A stretch of 64,000 nucleotides of DNA from Clostridiales bacterium. GTDB taxonomy: Bacteria > Bacillota > Clostridia > Lachnospirales > Lachnospiraceae. The notes beneath the pieces are model-generated. The model was not told the origin of the DNA. It searched no databases and saw only the letters and a program-made list of their open reading frames with translations. This document shows, piece by piece, positions 43,331 through 52,199 of this stretch (its first letter is position 1; each line of letters begins with the position of its first letter). The translations under genes were made by a program, and so were the position numbers. The stretch is from positions 6,480-70,479 of the forward strand of contig JAHAFI010000015.1 of assembly GCA_018374355.1 (NCBI GenBank), read 5' to 3'.

Positions 43331-44659
43331 TTATTGGCTGAACGGGAATGAGGCGGAGCTTCTGGCATTTAGTTTAATGGTAAAAGTAGTTCCGCCTCCC
43401 TTGGCATCACTGACAGAAATTGTACCTTTATGAGCATGGCATATCTCTTTGGCAATGGATAGACCAAGTCCAAAATGTTCTTTATTGTTGTGGGAGGCAT
43501 TTGCCTGATAAAATTTGTCGAAAATTTTATCTTTGTCTGCATCGCTGATTCCGCAGCCATTGTCACGGACATAAATTGAATGTCTGGTACGGGAAGATTC
43601 CAGTCCCAGAGTAACCAGTCCTTTCGGCGGTGTATAAGTGAACGCATTGTCCAGAAGAATAATAATAACCTGTTCCATCCGCTGAGAATCACAGACGCAC
43701 CAGAGTTCTGAAAAATCTTTGGTATCAAGGGTCAGAAGAATCTCTTTTTCTTCAGAAATCGGAAGATATTTTTGATAGACACGATTCAGCAATTCCGGAA
43801 GATTCACCGGGGCAAACTGATAATTCAGGGATGACTGTTCCGCCTTTGAGAGAAAAAGAAGATCATTAATCAAGCGTTCCATCCGTTTAATTTCATCTCC
43901 CAGCATATGATAGAACCGATTAGCCTTTGCGGGTTCCGGACCGCTTTTTAAGATAGAAAGTCCTGTCTTGAATACAGCCAGCGGGGAGCGGAGCTCATGG
44001 GAAGCCAGAGCAATAAATTGTTTTTGCTTCTCCTGATTCTGAATCAATGGCTTCAGCGTATGGGCTGTAAAATAAAAAGAAAATACATACAATACGCCAA
44101 TAGAGGCCAGCCAGATAAAAAAATAACAGATTCGCTGTCGGAAAACCTTTTGATTAAGACTGTCAAGAGAATGCAGATACAGATAATCAATGGAGGCAGA
44201 GTTTTTCTCAATACCGGAAGCCATCACAAGATAGGAATGGTCAGGGGTTTTATAGGAAAATGTTTTTTCCGTCAGACTGGAATCGTAGGTATAGACAGGC
44301 GACGAATCTGTGCCGTTTTCCTGACGAATCTGTTCCGCTTTTTTTTTGACTTTCCCAATCAGAGACATTTGAGAGTCTGTCAATAAAAGGGAGGACAGGG
44401 TGGAGGGATTTCCGTTTACTTCAATATAAAGGAGATCACTTCCGGACTGGATATTTTTTCCATACCATGCCCTGTCGATTTCACGGGAAGAAAGAAGATC
44501 AAAAGAAATTGCATTTGTTTTGAGTAAAAATAGTGCTTCTTCTTCATTTCGCATATTTTTTTCGGACAGCGACAGACAAATAAGAATAATAAGCAGTACG
44601 ATACCGGATGTAATAAGACAGCAGATAAAAACCAATTTGTGATGAATTTTTCGAAACAT
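43331..44659 (-). CDS. Sensor histidine kinase
   Basis: A 442-residue kinase. Membrane helices at about residues 8-31 and 175-198 bracket a sensor domain of about 140 residues outside the membrane. ASHELRSPLAVF (phosphoacceptor His near residue 220) leads to the HATPase with LDNAFTYTPPKG, RDNGCGIS and HFGLGLSIAKEI. It follows its response regulator gene by 11 bases. Divergent operon of an ABC-type lipoprotein, permeases and HlyD-like adaptor is the likely target. Confidence 0.93.
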   Translation of the reverse strand: MFRKIHHKLVFICCLITSGIVLLIILICLSLSEKNMRNEEEALFLLKTNAISFDLLSSREIDRAWYGKNIQSGSDLLYIEVNGNPSTLSSLLLTDSQMSLIGKVKKKAEQIRQENGTDSSPVYTYDSSLTEKTFSYKTPDHSYLVMASGIEKNSASIDYLYLHSLDSLNQKVFRQRICYFFIWLASIGVLYVFSFYFTAHTLKPLIQNQEKQKQFIALASHELRSPLAVFKTGLSILKSGPEPAKANRFYHMLGDEIKRMERLINDLLFLSKAEQSSLNYQFAPVNLPELLNRVYQKYLPISEEKEILLTLDTKDFSELWCVCDSQRMEQVIIILLDNAFTYTPPKGLVTLGLESSRTRHSIYVRDNGCGISDADKDKIFDKFYQANASHNNKEHFGLGLSIAKEICHAHKGTISVSDAKGGGTTFTIKLNARSSASFPFSQ

Positions 44660-44670
44660 AGTACAGTCCT

Positions 44671-45342
44671 TTATTTTTCAACAAGGCTATAGCCCTGACG
44701 GTGAATAGTGACAATCTGAACATTGGTATCCAGTTTTGACAGTTTCTTTCGCAGCAGATAAATATAATTATCCAGATTACCGTCTTCAATATCGGTATCG
44801 GCACCCCAGACATTTCCGATGATCTGCCATCTGGTAAGTACCTGATTAGGATGACGGAAAAAATAGGCCATCAGAGCCGCTTCCCGTTCAGATAGAATCA
44901 GGGAGCCGTTTTTATAAAGCAGTTTGGATTCTTTTTCCGAAAACTGCAGATCTCCGAATTGAAGGAGGGAAGTCATGTTGTGTGAAAATCTGCGCATTAC
45001 ACTGCGGATACGCGCCATCAACTCGCCAAAATCAAAAGGTTTGACAAGATAGTCATCAGCGCCGATATCGAGACAGTTGATTTTTTCGGAAGAGTCACCC
45101 AAAGCAGTAATAAAAATAACCGGGGTGAATATTTCTTTTTCGCGAATGCGTTTCAGCACGTCCTCTCCGGGAATACCGGGAAGCATCCGGTCAAGTAAAA
45201 TCATATCATGCATATTTTCCAGTGCAAATCTCAGTCCTTCATTTCCGGTAGAACAGGTGTCCACGGAGAAGCCTTCAGCTTCCAGTCCATAAGTCAATAA
45301 TTCGGCCAGACTGGTATCGTCTTCAATCAGTAATATCCTCAT
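44671..45342 (-). CDS. OmpR-family response regulator
   Basis: A 223-residue regulator with Asp8-Asp9 acidic pocket, phosphoacceptor Asp51 (LLDRMLPG), Lys near 100 (YLVKPF) and a C-terminal winged helix ending TIHRQGYSLVEK. First gene of the minus-strand pair. The 20-bp inverted repeat at 45408-45458, between it and the divergent transport operon, is the best candidate binding site, so it may control both directions. Confidence 0.93.
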   Translation of the reverse strand: MRILLIEDDTSLAELLTYGLEAEGFSVDTCSTGNEGLRFALENMHDMILLDRMLPGIPGEDVLKRIREKEIFTPVIFITALGDSSEKINCLDIGADDYLVKPFDFGELMARIRSVMRRFSHNMTSLLQFGDLQFSEKESKLLYKNGSLILSEREAALMAYFFRHPNQVLTRWQIIGNVWGADTDIEDGNLDNYIYLLRKKLSKLDTNVQIVTIHRQGYSLVEK

Positions 45343-45380
45343 AGAAATTCTCGCTTTCCTGATAATTAAATTCTTTACCT

Positions 45381-45386
45381 ATTATA
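45381..45386 (-). promoter_or_regulatory. -10 box for the minus-strand two-component operon
   Basis: TATAAT on the minus strand, 39 bases before the regulator's start codon. The -35 position (45404-45409) has no consensus match and touches the left arm of the large inverted repeat, as expected for an activated promoter. Confidence 0.6.
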
Positions 45387-45407
45387 TCATGAAACGGGTT
45401 CACAGTT

Positions 45408-45458
45408 CCTCTAAGAATTCTCTAAACTTCTCTTTTTCGTTTAGAGAATTCTTAGAGG
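45408..45458. promoter_or_regulatory. Perfect 20-bp inverted repeat, candidate response-regulator operator
   Basis: CCTCTAAGAATTCTCTAAAC (45408-45427) and its exact complement (45439-45458) flank an 11-base pyrimidine-rich loop. Each arm also contains TCTAA direct repeats 11 bp apart, the phasing OmpR-family regulators prefer. Each arm edges the -35 position of one divergent promoter. It could also fold as RNA, but lacks a terminal T run. Confidence 0.7.
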
Positions 45459-45517
45459 ACTTTCTTTTACAGAGATGATATCATATGAAGCATAATAAAG
45501 AAAGGCAGGAACTGAAA

Positions 45518-47854
45518 ATGAACAGACAACGAATAAAAAAATGTTATATCAGTATTTTACTGATCTTGTCACTGACAATCTCTATGATGTTAACAGCATG
45601 TCAGAAGGGTCAGAAAGATCAGGATATGAAAGAAAATGGGAACAATTCGCAGACGGAAAATTCTACCGGCGGCACACAGACTGTAGCTTTGCAGGAAGGA
45701 CGCTATATGGAAGAAAAAATAGAATTTCCGAACACATTGAAAAATTTGTATGATGTAAAAAAGAAAGACGGCGTTATACAGGTGGTGTTTGAAGGCGAAC
45801 CCGGCAGTCTTTATTTTTACGAAAGCAGCGATCAGGGAAAGAACTGGCAGAGCAAAATAGAAATTGCTGCGGGAGGACTGCCGGAAGGTTACCGGGCGGC
45901 AGACGCCTGTATCGGAAATGATGGAAGTGTAACTATTTCTGTAGGAAAAATGTCCGTAGATGCAGCAGCAGCAAACTTTCCCATAGGAAAGTATGAATAT
46001 TATAGTTTTCCGGCAGATACCCAGACTCCTCAGCCGCTGAATCTGAATCTTCCGGAGGGAAATGAAAGCGCTCTTGAGAAAGGCTATGGCCTGACGAACC
46101 TTAAAATGTCAGAGGATCAGACTCTTTATGGTACTTTGGAAGTAAGAGAAGGAGAATCCCATCAGTACACAGTATATGGTTTTAACATCACTGACGGAAG
46201 CAAGAAATGGGAAAAGAAAACAGCTCAGGGGCAGTTTTCCTTATATGGTGACAGGATTTATCTGAATGAAAACGGAAAAAATGAAAGTGATACAGGCAAA
46301 TCCATCAAGACATTAAACGCTCAGACCGGAGAAGAAATGGAGGATATGGTAATTCCTTCCGGTGTACTTTTTATGGAAAGCGTAGATCTGGATGAGACAA
46401 ACCAGAAAATGTATTATGGCAATAGCGAAGGAATCTTCGCCGTTGATTACGGGATGACCCTTCAGGAAAAATTGGTGGATGGGAAAATTACCGGATTAAG
46501 TGAACCGGGATACAATGTGTATGGACTGTATATGCTCAGTGAAAAAGTATTTCTGGTATTTATGAGAAATAGTCAGGGGGAAGGTGTACAGGTTCTGCGC
46601 TACGAATATGACGGGGAGGTATCTGTACAGCCGACAAATCAGCTTACCATCTATTCCCTGAAGGAAAACAGTGTTATGGATAAAATGGTTTTTGATTTTC
46701 AGAATCAGAACCCGGATGTCTTGGTAAATTATGAGGTTGGCATGAAAGGCCAGAATATTACATCCGTATCGGATGCAGTCAATATTCTGAATACAGAAAT
46801 TATGGCGGGAAAAGGCCCGGATGTGATTGTTTTAAATGGACTTCCTTGGGAATCTTACAGTGAGAAAGGTATCTTGAAGGATGTAAAACAGGAAGTAGCC
46901 GACCTGACAGGACAGGAAGAATTTTTCACGAATCTGTTTTCTGCTTATCAGAAGAACGATGCACAGTATGCGATGCCGGTATCCTTTAAGATTCCGGTGA
47001 TATTGGGAAAAGACTCCTCTGTAGAAAATATAAATTCTCTGGAGGGACTTGTGGAAGCGGCAAGCCAGTCAGGAGATATTCCCGCTTTTTACAGACGGGA
47101 TCAGGCGCTTCTTCGTTATATCACCAGTGTATGCTGGGATTCTGTACAGGAAGAAGGGCGTATTTCAAGGGATAATTTAAAACGTCTGCTGGAACTGACA
47201 AAGGCGATGAATGACCAGTTGAAAAACTATGAGGTTTTCAATAATATGATTTCTGATGATTGGGCATCTGATAAGACAGTTGATGTTTTTGAGGCAGATA
47301 CACTGCTGGATATGTTTGGTATCCGGGACGGTTTGGCAGCGATGGATTTGGGATATTTAAGCTATCTTAAAAACTATGCAGACATTTACAATCATCAGTT
47401 GACGATGGGGCATGTTTCAGAAAATGTATTCAGCCCTCTTCTGGTTGGTATCAATGCAAAAACCGCATCAGAGGATTTGGCGAAGCAGTTTTTGAATTTT
47501 ATACTCAGCGCCGAGGAACAGGGAATTTTCTCCGGAAGCTCTTTTCCGACAATGATGAATCTGCCTGTGAATAAAAATGCATTCAAAAATATGACTCAGA
47601 AACCTTCAGATGAAGAGCTGGCAGCACAGACTGAAATATATCAGGCGATAGGTGAGGAATTTGTCTGGCCGGAGGAAACGTATTTTCAGCAGTTGGAAAC
47701 GGAGATTACACAATTGACAACTCCTTCTATGGAAGATTCTGTGGTGATTGATACGGTAGTAGAATGTGCATGGCCTTATATGAATGGAGAAAAGGATATT
47801 GAAACAGCAGTCAATGAAATTACGCAAAAACTGGAATTGTATTTCGCGGAGTAA
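45518..47854 (+). CDS. Lipoprotein with apparent beta-propeller region and sugar-type solute-binding domain
   Basis: A 778-residue lipoprotein. The signal peptide ends in LTAC (lipidated Cys near residue 28). Residues ~60-390 are beta-rich with an Asp-box SSDQGKNW near residue 105 and PQQ/WD-like blade segments (NITDGSKKWE, NAQTGEEMED), suggesting a propeller. From ~390 on it reads as a type 1 extracellular solute-binding domain (FDFQNQNPDVLVNYE, GKGPDVIVLNG, NFILSAEEQGIF). The fusion is much longer than a usual ~430-residue binding protein. The ATG at 45518 follows GGCAGGAACTGAAA; an upstream ATG at 45485 would spoil the signal peptide. Ligand unknown. Confidence 0.82.
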   Translation: MNRQRIKKCYISILLILSLTISMMLTACQKGQKDQDMKENGNNSQTENSTGGTQTVALQEGRYMEEKIEFPNTLKNLYDVKKKDGVIQVVFEGEPGSLYFYESSDQGKNWQSKIEIAAGGLPEGYRAADACIGNDGSVTISVGKMSVDAAAANFPIGKYEYYSFPADTQTPQPLNLNLPEGNESALEKGYGLTNLKMSEDQTLYGTLEVREGESHQYTVYGFNITDGSKKWEKKTAQGQFSLYGDRIYLNENGKNESDTGKSIKTLNAQTGEEMEDMVIPSGVLFMESVDLDETNQKMYYGNSEGIFAVDYGMTLQEKLVDGKITGLSEPGYNVYGLYMLSEKVFLVFMRNSQGEGVQVLRYEYDGEVSVQPTNQLTIYSLKENSVMDKMVFDFQNQNPDVLVNYEVGMKGQNITSVSDAVNILNTEIMAGKGPDVIVLNGLPWESYSEKGILKDVKQEVADLTGQEEFFTNLFSAYQKNDAQYAMPVSFKIPVILGKDSSVENINSLEGLVEAASQSGDIPAFYRRDQALLRYITSVCWDSVQEEGRISRDNLKRLLELTKAMNDQLKNYEVFNNMISDDWASDKTVDVFEADTLLDMFGIRDGLAAMDLGYLSYLKNYADIYNHQLTMGHVSENVFSPLLVGINAKTASEDLAKQFLNFILSAEEQGIFSGSSFPTMMNLPVNKNAFKNMTQKPSDEELAAQTEIYQAIGEEFVWPEETYFQQLETEITQLTTPSMEDSVVIDTVVECAWPYMNGEKDIETAVNEITQKLELYFAE

Positions 47855-48683
47855 AAAAAACAATCTGAAATATTTTGCTTTTATCCTTCCCAGCCTTCTG
47901 GGGGTTTCAATTTTCGTGTTTGTTCCTTTTTTTGATGTCATTCGGAGATCTTTTACAGATGTTTCGGGAGAAATATTTACAGGTCTGGATAATTACAAAA
48001 ATTTGGTGGGAAATACAGCATTTATGATTGCAATGAAAAATACAGGGCGGTTTATAGCAGTTTGTGTTCCAACGCTGCTGGTTATATCGCTGGGGCTGGC
48101 AAACTTCATTTTTTTCGGAAAGTATCATTTTTTGAGAAAAATATGTCTGCTGCCCATGGCAGTGCCCATTGCGTCTCTGGTTTTCATATGGCAGATGGTG
48201 TTCCACAAATATGGACTGCTGAATTCATGGTTTCATCTGGATATCGACTGGATTCATTCTTCCTATGCGTTTTGGGTTCTGATTTTCAGCTTCCTATGGA
48301 AAAATACAGGGTATTATGTAGTCCTGTGGATTGCAGGACTTCAGGGGATTCCGGATAGTCTGTATGAGGCTGCTTCGGTGGACGGAGCAGGAGCAATGAG
48401 AAAATTTTGTCATATTACGATGCCCGGGCTTATGCCTGTGGCATCCATGACCATCGTTCTCGCGCTGACAGGAAGTTTCAAATCCTACAGGGAAGCCTAT
48501 CTTTTGGCAGGCGAATATCCGGATCAGAGCATTTACATGGTTCAGCATCTTTTTAATAACTGGTTTAGGGAAATGTCATTTGAAAAGATGGCTGCTTGTG
48601 CGGTGATTCTGGTCTGTATTTTCGGGGTGGCAGTTTATCCTTTCAGGAAGAAGGACGGTGATGAACTTGAAAAGTGTAGTTAG
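47784..48683 (+). CDS. MalF-type ABC transporter permease
   Basis: A 299-residue permease with six predicted helices. FAFILPSLLGVSIFVFVPF is the first helix, and the EAA loop is seen as YEAASVDGAGAMRKFCHITM near residue 195. The start is uncertain: 47784 overlaps the lipoprotein gene by 71 bases and lacks a clear ribosome binding site, as does the ATG at 47814. Translation is probably coupled to the upstream stop. It partners with the MalG-type protein encoded next. Confidence 0.85.
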   Translation: MEKRILKQQSMKLRKNWNCISRSKKNNLKYFAFILPSLLGVSIFVFVPFFDVIRRSFTDVSGEIFTGLDNYKNLVGNTAFMIAMKNTGRFIAVCVPTLLVISLGLANFIFFGKYHFLRKICLLPMAVPIASLVFIWQMVFHKYGLLNSWFHLDIDWIHSSYAFWVLIFSFLWKNTGYYVVLWIAGLQGIPDSLYEAASVDGAGAMRKFCHITMPGLMPVASMTIVLALTGSFKSYREAYLLAGEYPDQSIYMVQHLFNNWFREMSFEKMAACAVILVCIFGVAVYPFRKKDGDELEKCS

Positions 48684-49512
48684 TAAAAAAATCGTCTCGC
48701 TGATGATGGGACTGACGGGTGTTTTAATTTGCTTTCCGGTATTCTGGCTGTTGATCTGTTCCATTACGGGAAAACAGGAACTGGCACTTTATTTAAATGG
48801 GATTCTGGCGGGAAGCGGAAAGACATCGTTCTTTCTCTTTCCGTCTTTTCCCACGTTAAGAGGATATGTGGAAGTATTGCTGGATGAGCCGGAATTTTAC
48901 GTTGTTTTCTGGAATTCCATCAAGCTGACTGCATGGATCGTGGCAGGGCAGATGGTAGTTGCTGTTCCGGCGGCTTTCGGATTTTCCCGATGGCGGGGGA
49001 GATGGAGCGGTATTGTCTTTTACCTGTATATGCTGCTGATGCTTCTGCCTTTTCAGGTGACTATGCTTTCCAACTATCTGGTGATCGACGGATTGGGAAT
49101 GATGGATACAGATTTTGCAGTGATACTGCCGGCAATATTTTCCACATTTCCGGTGTTTATCTTATACCGTTTCTTTTCGGCATTGCCGGAAGAAGTATTT
49201 GAAGCGGTTTCTCTGGATACCAGCAGTATTTTTCAGACATTCTGGTATGTCTGTGTGCCCATGGTCAAACCGGGAATTACAGCGGCGGTTCTGCTGGGAG
49301 TGATCGAATACTGGAATATGATTGAACAGCCGCTGATGTTTTTGAAAACACCTTCCCGGTGGCCGTTTTCACTGTATATGCCGGTGATGAACGGAAGTAA
49401 TATTCCTTATGTATTTGTATTTTCTTTTCTGGTGATGGTACCGATGATGGTGCTGATGGCACTGGGAAAGGATGATCTTGAAAATGGTATTGGAACGATG
49501 ATTTCAAAATAA
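48661..49512 (+). CDS. MalG-type ABC transporter permease
   Basis: A 283-residue sugar-type permease with six predicted helices. The EAA-loop region (EEVFEAVSLDTSSIFQTFWY near residue 180) departs from the usual consensus: the Gly of DGA is replaced. The ATG at 48661 has AGGAAGAAGGAC upstream and overlaps the MalF-type gene by 23 bases. No ATPase is encoded nearby. The altered loop may mean changed coupling to an ATPase, or no coupling at all. Confidence 0.83.
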   Translation: MNLKSVVSKKIVSLMMGLTGVLICFPVFWLLICSITGKQELALYLNGILAGSGKTSFFLFPSFPTLRGYVEVLLDEPEFYVVFWNSIKLTAWIVAGQMVVAVPAAFGFSRWRGRWSGIVFYLYMLLMLLPFQVTMLSNYLVIDGLGMMDTDFAVILPAIFSTFPVFILYRFFSALPEEVFEAVSLDTSSIFQTFWYVCVPMVKPGITAAVLLGVIEYWNMIEQPLMFLKTPSRWPFSLYMPVMNGSNIPYVFVFSFLVMVPMMVLMALGKDDLENGIGTMISK

Positions 49513-49536
49513 CGAATGAGCAGAGGTGACAGTAAG

Positions 49537-51261
49537 ATGAAAATTTTTCAGAATAAAAAAGCGGTTGTTCTGATGACATTTGCAGCGGGAATGATTGTCC
49601 TGACGATCGTGGCAAAAATAGCAGACTCTTATATGCTGCCGGAAGTAACCGCAGGGGATTTTGAACAGATGAGCCTGCAGTATCCGGTGAATATTTCAGG
49701 GGAGATAACATCACAGGGGATAAAAACCGTGTACGGCACAGAAGATCTGAGAATCGGAGACATTAAGGTACAAGAGGGTGACCTGATAGAAATAGGGGAT
49801 GTGCTCTTTACATATGACATGGCTTTTCTGGATGAGAAGATCAGTGATCTGGAGACGGAGATGGAGAAGCAGAAGCTTCAGATTGAGAGCGGGCAGAGCA
49901 GCCGGCAGATGCAGGAAAATAAGAAGAACCAGAGCATTCACAGAGCGAATAGGGATTATCAGGATACCGTGGAAGAAAATGCTGTGACACAGGCGGAAGC
50001 TTATCAGGATATGGAAGCGGCTAGGGTAAAGCTGGAGGAGCATATAAATAATCCGCCACAGATGCCGACGGAAGACAACACAAAAACGATGGTTCCGGAT
50101 GAGGAAATTCTTCAGAACGAAACGGAAGAAATTACCGGAAGCGGAGAGGAAACTGTGCAGGGTACAGCAGAAGAGACCACAGGAGGCGGAGAAGAAGCTG
50201 TGCAGAATACAGCGGAAGGAGCCGCCGGAAGCGGAGAAGAAGCCGTGCAGAGTACAGAGGAAGAAGCTATCGGAAGCGGAGAAGAAGCTTTACAGAGTGA
50301 AACAGAAGAAACTACCGGAGCCGGGGAGGAGACTGGACAGCCGGAAGATGGAGCGGGGCAGGAAGCAGAAACAGATCCTATGGAGGAGTGGAATGCCCGG
50401 ATGGCAGAATGGGAGCAGGAAAAGGAAGCGCTGGAACAGGATTATGAGCAAAAGAAGCGGGCATATGAGGCTGCTGTGAGAACAGGAAATGAAAGTGAAA
50501 AAAATGCGCAGCGCCAGGTAGAGGATGCAAAAACGCCGCTGGAAAAAGATAATTCCATAAAATTGCAGGAGATAGACAAAGAAGATCTGGAAGAAAATCT
50601 GAATGTTTTGAAGCAGATAAAAGAAAGCGGCGGAAGCGTCTGCTCTGAGATCAGCGGAAAAGTTCAGCAGCTCAATGTAGGAATCGGTGACATCATCGGC
50701 ACCGGTGTGGCTGTATTTCTGGAAGATTTCAGTCAGTCTTTTCAGTTTGAGGGAATAGCGGATGAACAGACGGCAGAACATTTAAAACAGGGCGATATCT
50801 GTACCATCAGACTGACGGATGATCCCAGTGTATTTCTGGAAAATCAGGAAATTGACCGGATAACGGAAGTAAAAACAGAGATGGCGGGCGCAGGAGAGGG
50901 ACAGGAAACGGCTGCAGGAAATAAAATGTATCAGGTACGGTCAAAAATTCAGTCCGATCAGGTGAAAAAGTCCGGCAGAGCGCAGTTGGAACTGGTCACA
51001 GAGAGTAATATGTATCAGAATTGTGTTCCGGTGTCAGCTTTGTATGGAAACAGCAGTGAGCAATATATTTTAATGGCGAAGGAAGAAGCCACCACTCTGG
51101 GTATGCAGACGGTTGTTGTGGAAGTTCCGGTGAAGGTTCTGGAAAAAAATGATACCTATGCAGCAGTGGAGGGAAGTTTTGAACAGAACAGCAAAGTAAT
51201 TTTACGGGCAGGGAAGAGTATTAGTGACGGTGAGAGGGTAAAGGTTGTAAAAGATAAATGA
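49537..51261 (+). CDS. HlyD-like membrane-fusion adaptor with acidic tandem repeats
   Basis: A 574-residue protein with one membrane helix (about residues 9-28), a biotinyl-lipoyl-like half (INISGEITSQGIKTVYG..., GDIKVQEGDLIEIGDVLF near residues 50-90), a long coiled coil, five 15-residue acidic repeats (residues 197-271), a second coiled-coil arm, the second lipoyl half, and beta-barrel domains. This is the order of HlyD/MacA adaptors, with the repeats at the hairpin tip. Adaptors of this type normally serve exporters; here it sits beside importer-type permeases. The ATG at 49537 follows AGAGGTGACAG. Confidence 0.85.
   Translation: MKIFQNKKAVVLMTFAAGMIVLTIVAKIADSYMLPEVTAGDFEQMSLQYPVNISGEITSQGIKTVYGTEDLRIGDIKVQEGDLIEIGDVLFTYDMAFLDEKISDLETEMEKQKLQIESGQSSRQMQENKKNQSIHRANRDYQDTVEENAVTQAEAYQDMEAARVKLEEHINNPPQMPTEDNTKTMVPDEEILQNETEEITGSGEETVQGTAEETTGGGEEAVQNTAEGAAGSGEEAVQSTEEEAIGSGEEALQSETEETTGAGEETGQPEDGAGQEAETDPMEEWNARMAEWEQEKEALEQDYEQKKRAYEAAVRTGNESEKNAQRQVEDAKTPLEKDNSIKLQEIDKEDLEENLNVLKQIKESGGSVCSEISGKVQQLNVGIGDIIGTGVAVFLEDFSQSFQFEGIADEQTAEHLKQGDICTIRLTDDPSVFLENQEIDRITEVKTEMAGAGEGQETAAGNKMYQVRSKIQSDQVKKSGRAQLELVTESNMYQNCVPVSALYGNSSEQYILMAKEEATTLGMQTVVVEVPVKVLEKNDTYAAVEGSFEQNSKVILRAGKSISDGERVKVVKDK
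50125..50349 (+). repeat. Five tandem 45-bp coding repeats in the adaptor gene
   Basis: Five 45-base units encode variants of EETTGSGEEAVQSTA (15 residues): EEITGSGEETVQGTA, EETTGGGEEAVQNTA, EGAAGSGEEAVQSTE, EEAIGSGEEALQSET, EETTGAGEETGQPED. The units differ at scattered positions, so the array is not recent. The segment is strongly acidic and probably disordered. Confidence 0.88.
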
Positions 51262-52124
51262 TAAATATTCGCTGGAAATATGTGGGAGCATTTATGATAG
51301 GACTGTTTTTTCTGCTGAGTTTTTCAAAAGCAGTTTCTTGTCTGGCAGAGATGGACAGCAGGAATGAAAAATTTATGTTCATTTTTGAGGACAGCGAGAC
51401 AGCAGAGGACTTGGCAGAAGGAAGTTCCTTTTATGGGATTGCCTGCGAAAGCCGGATAACGGAGGAAGAAAATTTAACGGAAGCCTCCGCAGACAGACAG
51501 GAGAGGGCAGGTTTGGTAGTGATGAAGGAAATGGATTCCATGAGTTATCCCATAATCATGGATTATTTTCAGAACCATGACGGAAAGCTGGAAATGGATT
51601 TGCTGAAATGGGTGCAGAGGGCTGCGCTGCTTCTGTTTATTGGGGGAACTATCATTTTGTTTTTGACAGCACAGGGAAAGGAAAAAGGGAAAAGAAGCAA
51701 AGGGATCTGCAGCGGTGTACTGATTCTGATATGGCTGGTCTATATGAAATGCATCCCCGGATCCTTCCATTTTCCGGCGTGGGCATTTCCGGGAAAATGC
51801 TCCGACTTTGAAGGATGGAAGGAACTGGGAGAGTCCATAGGAAAGCAGATGTTTTCTATGAGACAATACAAATCTATAGAGGAAGTGGGACAATGCAGTG
51901 AGGCAATGTATGGAGCTTTGGGATTCCTTTTGCTGTCACTGGCGCTGCTTTTTCTGTATAGATTTTTATGTGCAAAGCTGCCCTATGAAATGCTGCTGCA
52001 TATTGCATTGAGCGTGCTGGCAATGGGGATTTATATTTTTGGCTCGAATCCTCAGATGAAAGGAATCATTTATTTCTTCCCTTGTTATCTTTTGTCCGGA
52101 GAAATAACGAAAAGCAGTCTTTAA
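51258..52124 (+). CDS. Membrane protein of unknown function
   Basis: A 288-residue protein I do not recognise. Helix near residues 8-28, an acidic extracellular region of about 90 residues, then helices near 120-140, 150-165, 215-235 and 245-262. It starts 4 bases before the end of the adaptor gene (ATGA overlap), so it is tightly coupled to it. It may anchor or complete the transport complex. No enzyme motif was seen. Confidence 0.75.
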   Translation: MINIRWKYVGAFMIGLFFLLSFSKAVSCLAEMDSRNEKFMFIFEDSETAEDLAEGSSFYGIACESRITEEENLTEASADRQERAGLVVMKEMDSMSYPIIMDYFQNHDGKLEMDLLKWVQRAALLLFIGGTIILFLTAQGKEKGKRSKGICSGVLILIWLVYMKCIPGSFHFPAWAFPGKCSDFEGWKELGESIGKQMFSMRQYKSIEEVGQCSEAMYGALGFLLLSLALLFLYRFLCAKLPYEMLLHIALSVLAMGIYIFGSNPQMKGIIYFFPCYLLSGEITKSSL

Positions 52125-52131
52125 GGAGGTT

Positions 52132-52165
52132 TCTTATAAAAATCTAACATATCTTTTGTTATAAT
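52132..52165 (+). promoter_or_regulatory. Promoter with 11-bp-phased direct repeat, regulator gene copy
   Basis: TCTTATA (52132-52138) and TCTAACA (52143-52149) are 11 bp apart, followed 11 bp later by TATAAT (52160-52165). The repeat replaces the -35 box. The same arrangement occurs at 54013-54046. This fits autoregulation by the OmpR-family regulator encoded at 52200. Confidence 0.68.
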
Positions 52166-52199
52166 GGTAAGAATGAATTGAAAAATCAGGAGGATATTT

